Shown piece by piece: positions 30,798-41,024 of a stretch of DNA of 64,000 bases. A program made the position numbers and the translations under genes. How positions within the stretch are numbered: position 1 is the first letter of the stretch; each line of letters opens with the position of its first letter. Origin of the DNA: Gigaspora rosea. Its lineage: Eukaryota > Glomeromycota > Glomeromycetes > Diversisporales > Gigasporaceae. Location of the stretch: contig QKWP01000621.1 in NCBI GenBank assembly GCA_003550325.1, forward strand, positions 1 to 64,000, given 5' to 3'. The notes beneath the pieces are model-generated. The model saw only the letters and a program-made list of their open reading frames with translations. It did no database searches and was not told the DNA's origin.

Positions 30798-31184
30798 ATG
30801 AAGTTGAAATATTTAAAAGAAAAAGATATATTTGAAATTAAACTTTCATTTTCTTTTCTGAATTTACTTGAATTTATGGCATCTTTATTTTATATGGGGG
30901 CTAAAATATCTATACAAATAGATGAATATACTTTCCATATTAAGATGGATGGAATGAAGTATACTAAAATAACAATGTCTTCAGTTGGGGTAGCGTCTTT
31001 TTTGATAAATTCATTTTATTCTCTATTTCAATAAATAATCAACAAGAATTAACTATCTCAGAATTTAATGAACAAAAATGTGATAATTTAACAAAAGCAA
31101 TATATTATTTTGAAATATATGATGAAGAATTATTATATATTTTTTTTAGAAAAACTATTTATTCAGTAATTAATACTAAATAAA
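30798..31184 (+). pseudogene. Unrecognised island gene
   Basis: Starts MKLKYLKEKDIFEIKLSFSF with a hydrophobic middle (FLNLLEFMASLFYMGAKISI) and VGVASFLINSFYSLF. A second coding-like part has ELTISEFNEQKCDNLTKAIY and EEFNELLYIFF-type sequence. Broken about once. Function unknown. Confidence 0.45.
31158..31184 (+). promoter_or_regulatory. Upstream hairpin, copy 12
   Basis: TTTATTCAGTA-ATTAA-TACTAAATAAA: 11-bp stem with one mismatch. Ends 21 bp before the ATG at 31206 that opens the polymerase region, followed by ATTTTATTTATGTAATTA. Confidence 0.7.
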
Positions 31185-31205
31185 ATTTTATTTATGTAAT
31201 TAAAA

Positions 31206-34200
31206 ATGTCTTTATTTTATGTGTATAATGCTGAAGATGCATCATATTTCAAAGAGTATTATATGCTTCGCTTATATACAATTAATTCTGAAAGAAAAAA
31301 ACAATTATCAATGTAAAAATAGATTATTTATTTTTTGATATCAAATTAACAAATATTGAAAAAAACACAATAGAGAGTTATATTGAAGAATTTGATCCTG
31401 ATAGTTATGATATATTTAATACCCAGCCATTTGATTCAACTAAAAAGTTTGATTTTTATGTTTGTACTACAAAATACTTAAAGAACGTAAGGATGCATTA
31501 AACATAATTGAAAAAAAGAAAAATATTTTAACGAGCATCTTTATGAGGATACCAAAAAAATCAAACAAGAATTTGAAGATTTTTGCCAGCGCTACGACAC
31601 ATATTCAGATAATAAAACTTGTCACTATCGAAAAATTGCACGTGAAAATGATTTGGAATTGGTTGGATGGTACAGAATTTATAAAAAATGTGTTATTAGA
31701 TAATATAGAAAAAGTAATAACACAACAAGTACCAGATTTTGTTCTTTTTTGGAATATAGAGAGTAGTAGTATGTGCAGGCCAGGATATTTACCTATTGGA
31801 GAAGAAGAAGAAGACTATGTGTATATAATTCAGATAGATTTTTTTATTCAACACAATTAACATCTTTCAAACGATTTTGTTTATCGACCATTCCCATCGA
31901 AAAAGCATTATTTTTTTCTAAATATAGGAACAAAATTTCATGTGACCCTAAAGATTTTCATATAATTATTCTTGATTTTCAAGAGAAATTATTATTAAAA
32001 TTTGCAGAATTATTCGAAGAATATTCTCTAGCATTTGAGATAGGATTTAATATTGGAGGTTATGATTGGGGATTCATATTAAAAAAAGTTATGAAACTAA
32101 ACATAGAAGATGCATTTAACAAAAAATTATTTAATTTTACTAAAATTAATGCAATTGATACATTTAACAAAAAAATTAATAATTTTTCTAAAACAATTGA
32201 AAATTTTCAAAAAAATGTTTTCAATTTAGCTAAAAATTCTTTAAAAAATAATTTTAAATTTACCAAAGAAAATATAGTTGATAATGTTCGAGAAAGTATT
32301 GTTAAAGTTTATGAAAAAGATAAAGAAGATAAAATAATGAAACAATATTGTAGGATTAATATCAACAACTGTAATATTAAAATAAATCCAACTGAAAATA
32401 TAACATGTGAATACTATCAGATACCAGGAACAGTATTTCTCGATTTCTTTATTTGGGCAAAAAAACATTTAAAACAGAAATTAAGAACACATCGGATGTT
32501 GTGTTAACTCATTGTAGTCTTTCTGGAAAAGTTTATTTACCATATTTACCAGAATCATCTGATAATTAGAGGTATATGTTTATATACACAAATTCTATAA
32601 AATTTAAAAATAATTACAAAATTTTGGTTAAACTTTCTGATCAATTATTAAGATTAACAAAAATACCTTTTGATAAATGTTTGAAAGCGATGCTTGTGCC
32701 AGAATCAATACTTAAAATTTATGCTATTGAATTAGCGTATTATTGTTCTATTGATACTCTTCGATTACAATAACTAAATATTAAAAGAAATATAATTGGA
32801 GATTATACACAATTAGCATCTATTACTTGCACAACAATATCAAATGTTTTTATGAATGGTGTAGAATGTTTGGTGTAAAATTTTTATGGAAAGCATGCTG
32901 CTAAAAATAATATGTTGGTGTCATCAAGAAGAAAAGGATATATAATTGATGAAAAATATAAAGGTGGTTATGTGATGCAACCATTAAAAGAAGATTCAAA
33001 AAGACCTGTAGCAGATTTGGATTTCCATCATTTTATCCGAATACAATTATCACTTATAATATTTCACTTGATACATGTATAGATTTTAATGATGATTCTA
33101 ATCAAGATGTAAATATAATAACAGATCACGGAACAATTAACAGGAAATTTCTAAAACATGAGGATGATGAAAAAAAATGGGGTTGATGGCTAAAATGTGT
33201 AAATCATTATTAGAAGAGCGTTATCAAACTAAAGAAAACATTAAAAATACAAATTCAAAACAATTGATAAAACAAAAGAATTATAATATCAATCATTATC
33301 TGATGCACTAAAAGTTGTGTTAAATTCAATATATGGAGAAACAGGATACAAATATTCTCTGTTTTATCTCAAGTTTGTTTCATCTTCTGTCACAGCATCA
33401 GCAAGAAGTACTCTTCGAAAATGATAGAATTTGCAAAAGAAAGAGGATATAAAATTTTCTACAGTGATACTGACTTATTTTTCTTTTGTTTGCCAGACTA
33501 TTTTTTTAACCATTTGGATCAAAAGTATAAATTTTTAAAAAGAGAAAACATATCTAATTTGATAAAACAAAAGATGTCACAATTATATTAGTATGAGATA
33601 ACAAATTTAACGATTTTTCAATCAAAAGTACTTGAGGAAATAAACAAATATTTATTTCAAACAACAAATCAAGGATATTTAAAAATGGAATATGAAAAAA
33701 CCATGTGGCCTGTATTATTTTTACATAGAAAACAATAATGCAGTATTGTTCATGAAAAAGTTTCTAAATTCAATATACTTAATCTTTTACTTAAAGGTCT
33801 CAAAATTGTGAAAAGAAATGTATTAGCATTCTACAAAACTGTAGCTGAAGAATTAATTTGGTCATCATTAGACTATGAAAATAATCAGATAATCATAACA
33901 GAAGAATCCTTAAAAAAAGAATATTAAAGATAATAGCTAAATATATTGATGATGAAACTCTTTTGGTAGATTTATTCAAACTCACTGCAAAATATGATCC
34001 AACAACTAATTAATGAGTTAAAAAATGTAATTATTGGAATTTTGAAAAAAGAAAAGAACTAGGTGATGAAACTAAAAAAGGAAACAAGATAGTAATTTCT
34101 TATGTGACAAAAATGGCAGATGTTCATAATATTACAATAGAACATGTCTGGTTTTTCTATGTTATAATACATGTTGATTCGAAAAAAACTTCAATGAAAA

Positions 34201-34590
34201 TGCGCCCATTAGATTACTTTGTAGCAAACAGAAAAAAAAAAGCTTAGAATTTATATAATACATTATTTTAAAAGTTTACAGGATATATGTGCTTCTTTAT
34301 TAAGATGTAATGAAAAGAAAGCAGAAGAGACCATCAACCAGATATTTGAAGCAAATGAACTAAAGAAACAATATAAAATAACTGATTTTTATTTTCATAA
34401 AAAAACAATAATGAACAACAAAAAACAACTTCAAAAAGAAAAAATACTGAAAAAAGTGATAGAAAAAAAAACAATAGCGAAAAATTTTTGAATTTTATCA
34501 AAAAGAAGTACAAAATAATGATTTAAAACGAAGTAGTGATAAAAAAACTAATTTTTTTCCCTCTAAAAAGAAAAAAGTTAACTATATGTA
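31206..34590 (+). pseudogene. Family B DNA polymerase fossil
   Basis: A B-family replicative DNA polymerase, ~1100 codons when intact. In order: an N-terminal region, an exonuclease block with GFNIGGYDWGF (about 32044-32076), an IPGTVFLDFFIWAK block, a YYCSIDTLR block, a GGYVMQP...DLDFHHFYPN-type palm motif A region (about 32960-33040), KVVLNSIYGETGYKY motif B (about 33310-33355), the YSDTD-type motif C (about 33459-33475), and a thumb with EKTMWPVLFLH and GLKIVKRNVLAFYK. This pattern fits large-DNA-virus or other cellular-like PolB better than the short protein-primed Polinton enzymes. It is broken in a dozen or more places and is a fossil. It is preceded by the island hairpin signal. Confidence 0.85.
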
Positions 34591-34643
34591 ATATATTTTT
34601 TCAATAAATACATGTATTTTCTTTTATTTTTAATAAATATCTA

Positions 34644-34670
34644 TCTAGTTAGTTATTTTAACCAACTAGA
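34644..34670 (+). promoter_or_regulatory. Upstream hairpin, copy 13
   Basis: TCTAGTTAGTTA-TTT-TAACCAACTAGA: 12-bp stem with one G-T pair. Ends 23 bp before an ATG at 34694. It is the last copy; the right part of the island lacks the signal. Confidence 0.75.
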
Positions 34671-34693
34671 ATTTTATCGATATCATTATATAA

Positions 34694-34945
34694 ATGTTTA
34701 AAAGTACAAACCCCCAAAGAAAAAAAAAACAAATTTAAATCTCTTTAATATCAACCCCAAATTATTAAGCTATCACAATGCTATATATTAAAATTATCAA
34801 ATGAATTATTATGTATGATATTTAATAATTTACCTAATCAAGATCAATTTTAATTAGGATCTACATATGGAATAATGATGTTAAATTATTGAAAAGTTAT
34901 ACAAAATACAAAAATTTATAAATTTGTTGCTCTTGCAATAGCACT
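34694..34945 (+). pseudogene. F-box-like fragment
   Basis: After a Lys-rich start the frame shows CYILKLSNELLCMIFNNLPN then QDQ, the LPxELLxxIFxxL pattern of an F-box, which binds Skp1 in SCF ubiquitin ligases. A hydrophobic end KFVALAIALLS follows. It is short and broken about twice. F-box genes are abundant in the host group, but this one carries the island hairpin signal. Confidence 0.4.
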
Positions 34946-34960
34946 ACTTTCAGTTTAAAA

Positions 34961-36549
34961 ATGGCAAAAATAGCCAAATATTTTTATGTTGTTCTAATTG
35001 GTCATACACCAGGTATCTATAATACTATTGAAAAGTGTAAAGAACAAGTGAACAACTTTCCTTTTGCATATTATAGAAAATGTTTAACTTCAGAAAAAGC
35101 AAATGAATTTTTTAATAATTATCAGTTAAAAACAAAAAGAAAAAATGAGATACCGTATATTGCCGAAAATAAGCCACCTCCTAAAATAAGCAACCCCCCA
35201 GTTTTGATCCAAAAACGTCAAAGCGCCTTTGACCCGAAAATAAGCAACCCCTTTGTCGCACCAAAAGATATTTAACAAAATTTTTAGTTCCGAAAATAAG
35301 CTACCCCCACGATCGATAAACGTTGCTACATAGTAAAGTCTAAATTTTACTAAGCAAATCGATTAAAGTCGCATAAGTAACCTTGTTCTGCAGATCAAAA
35401 TACGCGTACTCTAAAAGTTTCATAAAAATCGGAGAACTTTTTATTATTTGATATTTAATTTTTACGTTCAACAGTTTTTTTTTAAAAAAAAAAAACTGTT
35501 GAATGTAAAAATTAAACATCAAATAATAAAATGTTCTCCGATATTTATGAAACTTTTAGAGTACGCGTATTTTGATCTGCTGAACAAGGTTACTTGTGCG
35601 ACTTTGATCGATTTGCTTAGTAAAATTTAGACTTTACTATATAGCGATTATAATCGATCGTTTTATAAGTTACCTCCGATTTTTTTCTGCATGTTTATTT
35701 ATTGTTTATAACATATTTATTTATTGCCTACAGCATATTTATTTATTGTCTACAGCATATTTATTTATCTATTTTACTTTTTAGAGTTTGTGTTCGAAAA
35801 TAAGCTACCTCTTTGTTGTGCTTTAAATTACGTAAAATAGTAAATAACCCGAAAATAAGCTACCCACGGGTTTTTTTTTATTAAAAATCAGCAAAAAAGG
35901 TTGCTTATTTTTAGCAACATACGGTATTAAGCTTAGATGACAAAATTGTTATTTATACAGATGGTTGTTGTAAAGATAATGAAAGGGATTGCTTTTCAGG
36001 AATTGGAATTAATTATGCTGACGGAAGCAAACAGATTACTGAACCATTACCAGGTGTACTTCAAACAAATAATCGGGCAGAACTTTATGCAGTAATTCGA
36101 GCAATTGAAACATGTGAAAATCAGGATAAAGTTATTGAAATCAAAACAAATAGCAGATATGTAGTTAATGCTTGTGAGGTTTGGATTAACAATTGGAAAA
36201 AAATAATTGGAAAACATTACGAAATAAAGTTGTAAAAAATAAGGATCTTTTTGAAAAATTAGATTTTTTAGTTACTAAAAAAATTGGTAAAGTATATTTT
36301 ACTCATATTTTTGGTCATAATAGAGAAATAGAGAATAAAATTGCAGACAAATTAGCAAAAAAAGGTGCTACAATCAACATGTGTGAAAAAAAGAATTATC
36401 AATATATAATAGATTTCTGAAATTCAATCTTTCAATTATAAAAAAAAATAATCCAGATTTAGATCATAAATCAGCTTTTAAGTTAGTAGTATCATTATGG
36501 AAAGATTCAATTAACAATCCTAAAAATAATTATTCTAAATATTTGTAAT
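34961..36549 (+). pseudogene. RNase H1-like gene split by a MITE, with YABBY-like C-terminus
   Basis: The first part encodes the eukaryotic RNase H1 hybrid-binding domain: YFYVVLIGHTPGIYNTIEKC and KEQVNNFPFAYYRKCLTSEK. The catalytic part starts near 35935 with DDKIVIYTDGCCKDNERD and has the NNRAELYAVIRAIE block, a central conserved region and ADKLAKKGA. RNase H1 cuts RNA in RNA-DNA hybrids. A 772-bp MITE lies in the linker between the two domains. A C-terminal extension (36445-36549) has VVSLWKDSINNPKNN, which matches the YABBY/HMG-like gene at 38.5 kb. A few further breaks exist. Confidence 0.75.
35153..35924. mobile_element. 772-bp foldback Tc1/mariner-type MITE in the RNase H1 linker
   Basis: The ends CCGTATATTGCCGAAAATAA and, inverted, CCGTATGTTGCTAAAAATAA are flanked by TA on both sides, the Tc1/mariner target duplication. 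The interior is a large palindrome centred in A/T runs near 35485, with subterminal blocks GAAAATAAGCTACCC repeated in both arms. Two near-identical antisense peptides (VQQFFFKKKKLLNVKI-type) are by-products of the palindrome. Confidence 0.85.
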
Positions 36550-36633
36550 TTTTTATTAATAAATTATTAAATTTTAAAACAAATTGACTTTATTATAAAT
36601 TATTTATTTTTAAAATAATATTCAACTTTGCGA

Positions 36634-36718
36634 GATATGATGTGAAATGAGATAGGTATTAATTTTGTCATGACTTTGTCATGACAAAATTCATACCATC
36701 GAGGTATCACAGCATATC
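36634..36718. other. Strong 85-nt imperfect hairpin
   Basis: Outer arms GATATGATGTGA and TCACAGCATATC; inner arms AATTTTGTCATGAC and GTCATGACAAAATT, sharing the TTTG loop at about 36675. It may be a tiny MITE or encode a structured RNA. Confidence 0.6.
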
Positions 36719-36890
36719 ATAGCTAAGGTGCTGCCAAAAAAAAGCGTTTGACCCTTTCTGAAAGAGTGCCAAGCGGCGAGTAATCCACAAATAGAATAGT
36801 AAGGATATCAGCCATGGTGGACAATTTTTTTGATCACGTAGGCCAAAAGTCTAAACACGATCAATTATTTATATAAAAATAAATTTAAAT
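36719..36890. other. Spacer with slightly higher GC
   Basis: Nothing recognised. Composition (CCAAGCGGCGAGTAATCC, GCCATGGTGGAC) differs from the surrounding island and may be host-derived or transposon DNA. Confidence 0.3.
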
Positions 36891-36904
36891 TAATTTTTCT
36901 TATT

Positions 36905-37233
36905 TAATATTAGTAATTTCTACATTAATTTTTAGAATTTGTTCTAATTTTTTAGTTAAAAGAATACTATTAAAACCAATATTAAGATTATCAAGAATTT
37001 GTTCAGTTTGATTATTTGAAATTTGATAGTCTCACTTAAATTTGTGTTATCTTGTAATAAATTTTGTATATAGATATGAAGTCGTTGTATTTGTTGTGTT
37101 AAATTGTTATTATTTTGATTTAATTGTTAATTTTCTTGTTGTAAATTATTATTATCTCAGTTAAATTATTAACTTGTTGATTTAATTGATTTATTAAATT
37201 ATTGATACGATTTATTTCACTACTTTCTAACAT
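36905..37233 (-). pseudogene. Coiled-coil protein, minus strand
   Basis: Starts MLESSEINRINNLINQLNQQ and continues as a Asn/Gln/Leu heptad coiled coil (NNLTQQIQRLHIYIQNLLQD), ending with a hydrophobic stretch. Broken about twice. No family recognised. Confidence 0.45.
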
Positions 37234-37302
37234 TTTTACTAAAGTTAAAAGAAAAATATCTTTATTTATAAAATAATTTAATAAAATATAAAGGTTATTT
37301 AT

Positions 37303-37610
37303 TTTTTTTTCTTTTAGCTTTAGGTTTTGGTAGAGCTTTTGCTTTATATACTGCTTTATATGATGGGGTTGTTTTGCCAATTTCAAATCTTTCTACAAAG
37401 ATTCCACCATTGTATTGATTTGTTATTTTACTATTTTTTTTTAATATTGGTCTAAAAATTTTTTTATGAAAATCATATATGACTAATTTTGGTAATCTTT
37501 GTGAGATTACAACTTCTACATTATTAGTAATTTTAGAACGTTTAGTATGTGCTTGTTGTGTAACTTGTATAATAAGAATAATAAAAAAGAAAAAACCATT
37601 TCATTTTTTT
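37303..37610 (-). pseudogene. Basic protein, minus strand
   Basis: Coding-like: a hydrophobic N-terminus, then EVVISQRLPKLVIYDFHKKI, FRPILKKN and GGIFVERFEIGKTTPSYKAV. It ends in a strongly basic tail KALPKPKAKRKKNK, suggestive of nucleic-acid binding. It lies directly upstream of the coiled-coil gene on the same strand. Little broken (about one interruption at most). Confidence 0.45.
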
Positions 37611-37734
37611 TTTAGTTAATTGTTTATTTAAATTAAAAAGCTGTTATATTTATACAAATTAAAAATATATAAGTATTTGTTTTATGACAAGTTAATTGAA
37701 TTAATAAATTAATTGCATGATTGTGTGCAAATAA

Positions 37735-38031
37735 TTCTGATATAAAAGATCCTTTAGATAATTGGAATATAGAGTGATTCTTTTACAAATATTTCTCTAC
37801 CTGCAAGTATTATTGAAGAAGATAGACAAGTTTGAATTAAAATATATAGAAATCTTAGTATTACAACACCAGATTCCAATAATATAAACATAAAATCTGG
37901 TGCATTATTTGGTACAATAAAAAGGGTTTCGAGAGATAAATGAATATAGTATTCAAGGTAGTAGTTCAGATTCAAGTTCGGAAACAAAATTTGTTGCATT
38001 TTCTTTTAAAGGTGATTTGAAATTTATTTAG
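37735..38031 (+). pseudogene. Unrecognised beta-rich island gene
   Basis: Coding-like on the plus strand with NISLPASIIEEDRQV, IYRNLSITTPDSNNINIKSG, ALFGTIKRVS and SSSDSSSETKFVAFSFKGDL. The alternation of polar and hydrophobic residues suggests a beta-rich fold. Broken by a few interruptions. Confidence 0.4.
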
Positions 38032-38177
38032 AATATCTTTATTTATTTGTTTATTTTGTTAAAAGAAAAAAATTTTTAATTGGACAAATACTTCATTTTA
38101 CAAAAATATAGAACAAATTAAAAAATAAATTATAGTATAAATATCTGAATTATTTAATTTATTTTTTTTTTAAAAAA

Positions 38178-38563
38178 AATGAAAAAAACTTTTCTTCAAG
38201 AATTAAAATTAATAAGCACTTCAAAATCTAAAATCGAATTAATAAAAAAATTATCAAAAGATGATCCTGAATACTTGATAGAAAATTTACAAAATATTGA
38301 ACATGTTGCTAATATAATATATGAAACACAGAAAACTGTTAAAACTAAATAAAAAAACTAGAAATTTCAAGTTCAGAAAGTGAAAATAAAAAAGAAGAAC
38401 AACAAAGACTAAAAAAAAAAACTACAGCATATAATAATTTTGTTAAAGAAGAATTTCCTAATTTTAAAGAAGAATTTGATAATAGTAATGAAATTATGAA
38501 AATGATTGGTGATAAATGGAAGACAAGTATAAAAAATCCTAAAAATAATTTAAAAAATATATA
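38178..38563 (+). pseudogene. YABBY/HMG-box-like gene
   Basis: The N-terminal helical region has LISTSKSKIELIKKLSKDDP and ENLQNIEHVANIIYETQKTV. The C-terminal region has AYNNFVKEEFPNFKEEFDNS, then MIGDKWKTSIKNPKNN, the pattern of YABBY-like/HMG-box DNA-binding domains found in several large DNA viruses. About two breaks. A second, shorter copy of the motif ends the RNase H1 gene at 36.5 kb. Confidence 0.6.
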
Positions 38564-38638
38564 AATACAACCAAATCTTTTTACTGCATTTTTTTTAAAA
38601 TGTATAACAATCTTGAATTTTGTGAATGATACAATAAA

Positions 38639-39066
38639 TTGCGATTAATATTAGAATTAGCAACATATTTTTTATACACAGTTTTTTTATCTCTTATAAT
38701 TTATACAATTATTATTATACATATTAAATTTGATTTAATAAATTTTGAATATATAACAAACTCTACTTGTTTTATTAAAGAATCTTTCACCAATACAACA
38801 CAATTTGTTTTAACAAAATTAGTAATTTTTATAGATCACCAATTAAAAGAAAGCAACTAAAAAAAAATCAATTAAAAAAAAAAGAACTGTTAAAAAAGTA
38901 ACACTAACTAAAAGAAAGACATCAAATAGAAAAAAACAATTGTAAGAAGAAAAAAAATTTGTTCAAATTGACAAAAAGAAAAAAAATAAAGAAACAACGA
39001 AGTTAAAAAAAAGACCTAATACCAACACAACTAATAGAAGATTAACTAATTCTTGTTATGTTGGAT
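38639..39066 (+). pseudogene. Membrane segment plus Lys-rich tail
   Basis: A 73-aa open frame with a hydrophobic N-terminal third (FLYTVFLSLIIYTIIIIHI) is followed by a strongly basic region rich in Lys, Arg and Thr (RKTSNRKKQL, KLKKRPNTNTTNRRLTNS). Either one broken gene or two. No family recognised. Confidence 0.4.
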
Positions 39067-39879
39067 AGTGTAATGAAGAAAAGTTTAAATGCATGTAGAG
39101 CAAAATATGGGATTGCACAAGTTAAAAAAGTTATTTTAGGGGCACGAACAGAAGCTAATAAAACATATTATTTTGATACATTATGGAAAAGAATATTTTT
39201 TCATAGATTTTTTCAGAAAAAAAGTAATTTTAGTAATTTTGAGTTACGGGATATATCAGTTCATTTAAAAATTGCAACATATCATAATAAACAAAGAGAT
39301 TATATGATTAATATTTCTGTGAAGCAAGGGAATCAAGTTATAACACCTTTACAGAGTCCTTTAACAATTAGAGCATATATTATTGAAATATGTGATATTG
39401 ATTTAGCAAAAAAAACATCTGTTAATATCACTGATCTTTTAGTTGATTATAATCTTCAAAATATGCAATTTAAAAAAAATATAACTGTTCATTTACAAAA
39501 TGAAATAACAATTGATTGTTCGACATGTCAATTTACAGAAGATGAAATAGCATTATGTATGGATTTAAATAAATTATGAGTTTGTGTACTATCTGAAGAA
39601 GAGGATCAAGCACGTGTATTTGATAAAGGGAATTATGCTATTGTGATGATTTTAGATTACATAGATTGGATGTATCAGTTTAAAAAACAAGATTCTAAAA
39701 ATAATAATTCTATAATATTAGCTTTAGGTGATAATTTCAATGTTGCAAAAGGTGATTCAGAAATTCCTTCATTCTTAAGTGATGGATATCTTGAGGCAGC
39801 ATATATGCCAGATATGAAGCACGGTCCAACATTTAATGCTGTGTTTCAATCTATTACAGATTGTTGTGAAAAGGAATAA
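39058..39879 (+). pseudogene. Tandem paralogue A, structural-protein candidate
   Basis: Coding with AYGIAQVKKVILGARTEANK-like N-terminus, then FELRDISVHLKIATYHNKQR, PLTIRAYIIEICDIDLAKKT, DLLVDYNLQNMQFKKNITVH and a C(x)nC block. The second part has VFDKGNYAIVMILDYIDWMY and IPSFLSDGYLEAAYMPDMKH. The layout is repeated in paralogue B. It is beta-rich by composition. Which virion or cellular role it had is unknown; a capsid-associated role is only a guess. Broken by about one interruption. Confidence 0.5.
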
Positions 39880-39943
39880 TTTAAAAATATATAAATATAC
39901 AATATTTTCATAATTTATTTTTTTAAATTTTATTATTTGTTAA

Positions 39944-40757
39944 ATGTCTTTAGTTTCAAAAAAAAAAATACAGAAAATTAATAGTAAATGTATTGTTGGA
40001 GTTTGTGGGGATAAAAAAAGGATAAATAATTGTCATCATAAAAGGGATTATGGAGCAACAGTAGATACAGAATTTGACTTTAGACCTCAAATTGAAAATA
40101 TAGGAGAAAGAAATGATGCAAAAGAAAGAACTCATTTTTCCCAATACATTTGAGAATGTTATTTTTACAATTATTCAAAAAGTAAACACAAAACAAAATA
40201 ATATTGAGTTACATGATATTGCTATTCAACTTAAATTTACTTTAGTGCATAATGAAGATATTCAAAAAAGAACTCAAATTCCAGTTCATGGTAATGAATC
40301 AATATACATAACACCATTGGTAGAAGCAATAAAATTGAAATTTTTTATAGTTGAAATTTGTGATAAAGCTATTGCAATGGAAGCAGAACCATCAATCAGT
40401 GATATTATATTAAATGGTGATATTCAGGATATACAATTTCGAGAATATATTGAACCACATTTAGAAACTGAATAAATAATTGAGTGTGATGGTTGTGAAT
40501 TTCAAAACCATGAAGTAAATTTATGTTTAGACCTTAAAAAATTAAAAGTATGTGCTCTTGAAAATGATGAAAGTCAAGTTAAAATTTTTAATAAAGGAAA
40601 TTTTGCATTAGTTGTTTTTATAGATTATTGTAATATGTTTTATAAATATAAATGAGAAAAAAATACAAAATTTATTGAATTTGGTGAAAATTTTAGTTTT
40701 ACAGAAGGAAATTCAGGAATTCCAATGTTTTTTCATGTCAGATCTCGAGTTAGATAA
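39944..40757 (+). pseudogene. Tandem paralogue B, structural-protein candidate
   Basis: It starts MSLVSKKKIQKINSKCIVGV. Aligned to A: NIELHDIAIQLKFTLVHNED, EAIKLKFFIVEICDKAIAME, SDIILNGDIQDIQFREYIEP, LCLDLKKLKVCALENDESQV, IFNKGNFALVVFIDYCNMFY and FGENFSFTEGNSGIPMFF. Identity between the two is moderate, so the duplication is old. Broken by about three interruptions. Confidence 0.5.
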
Positions 40758-40790
40758 TTTAATTGGAAATATATTTGATGGATTAGAAGT

Positions 40791-41024
40791 ATGACATCTG
40801 ATTCAACAGAAGTTAAGCAAATTTATAATTTATTACAACAAAAAGAACTTGAAATTAAAACAAAAGAAGCAGAAAATATTTATCTTAAAGGGTTTTTACT
40901 AGTGAAACAACCTTTATATTCACATATTATATCATCTATTTTTATTAATTTCTTATCATTTATTTTTATAATTTTTATTATAAATTATTTTTTTAGTATT
41001 CGAATACAGTGTATTATTATATAA
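40791..41024 (+). CDS. Coiled coil plus membrane segment, 77 aa
   Basis: Starts MTSDSTEVKQIYNLLQQKEL, a short coiled coil, followed by a membrane helix (IFINFLSFIFIIFIINYFF). The same layout occurs in the next gene. Frame intact. No family recognised. Confidence 0.5.
   Translation: MTSDSTEVKQIYNLLQQKELEIKTKEAENIYLKGFLLVKQPLYSHIISSIFINFLSFIFIIFIINYFFSIRIQCIII

Noticed and set aside
35340-35630. Two nearly identical 60-aa frames on opposite strands
   Set aside because: They are the two arms of the foldback MITE palindrome.
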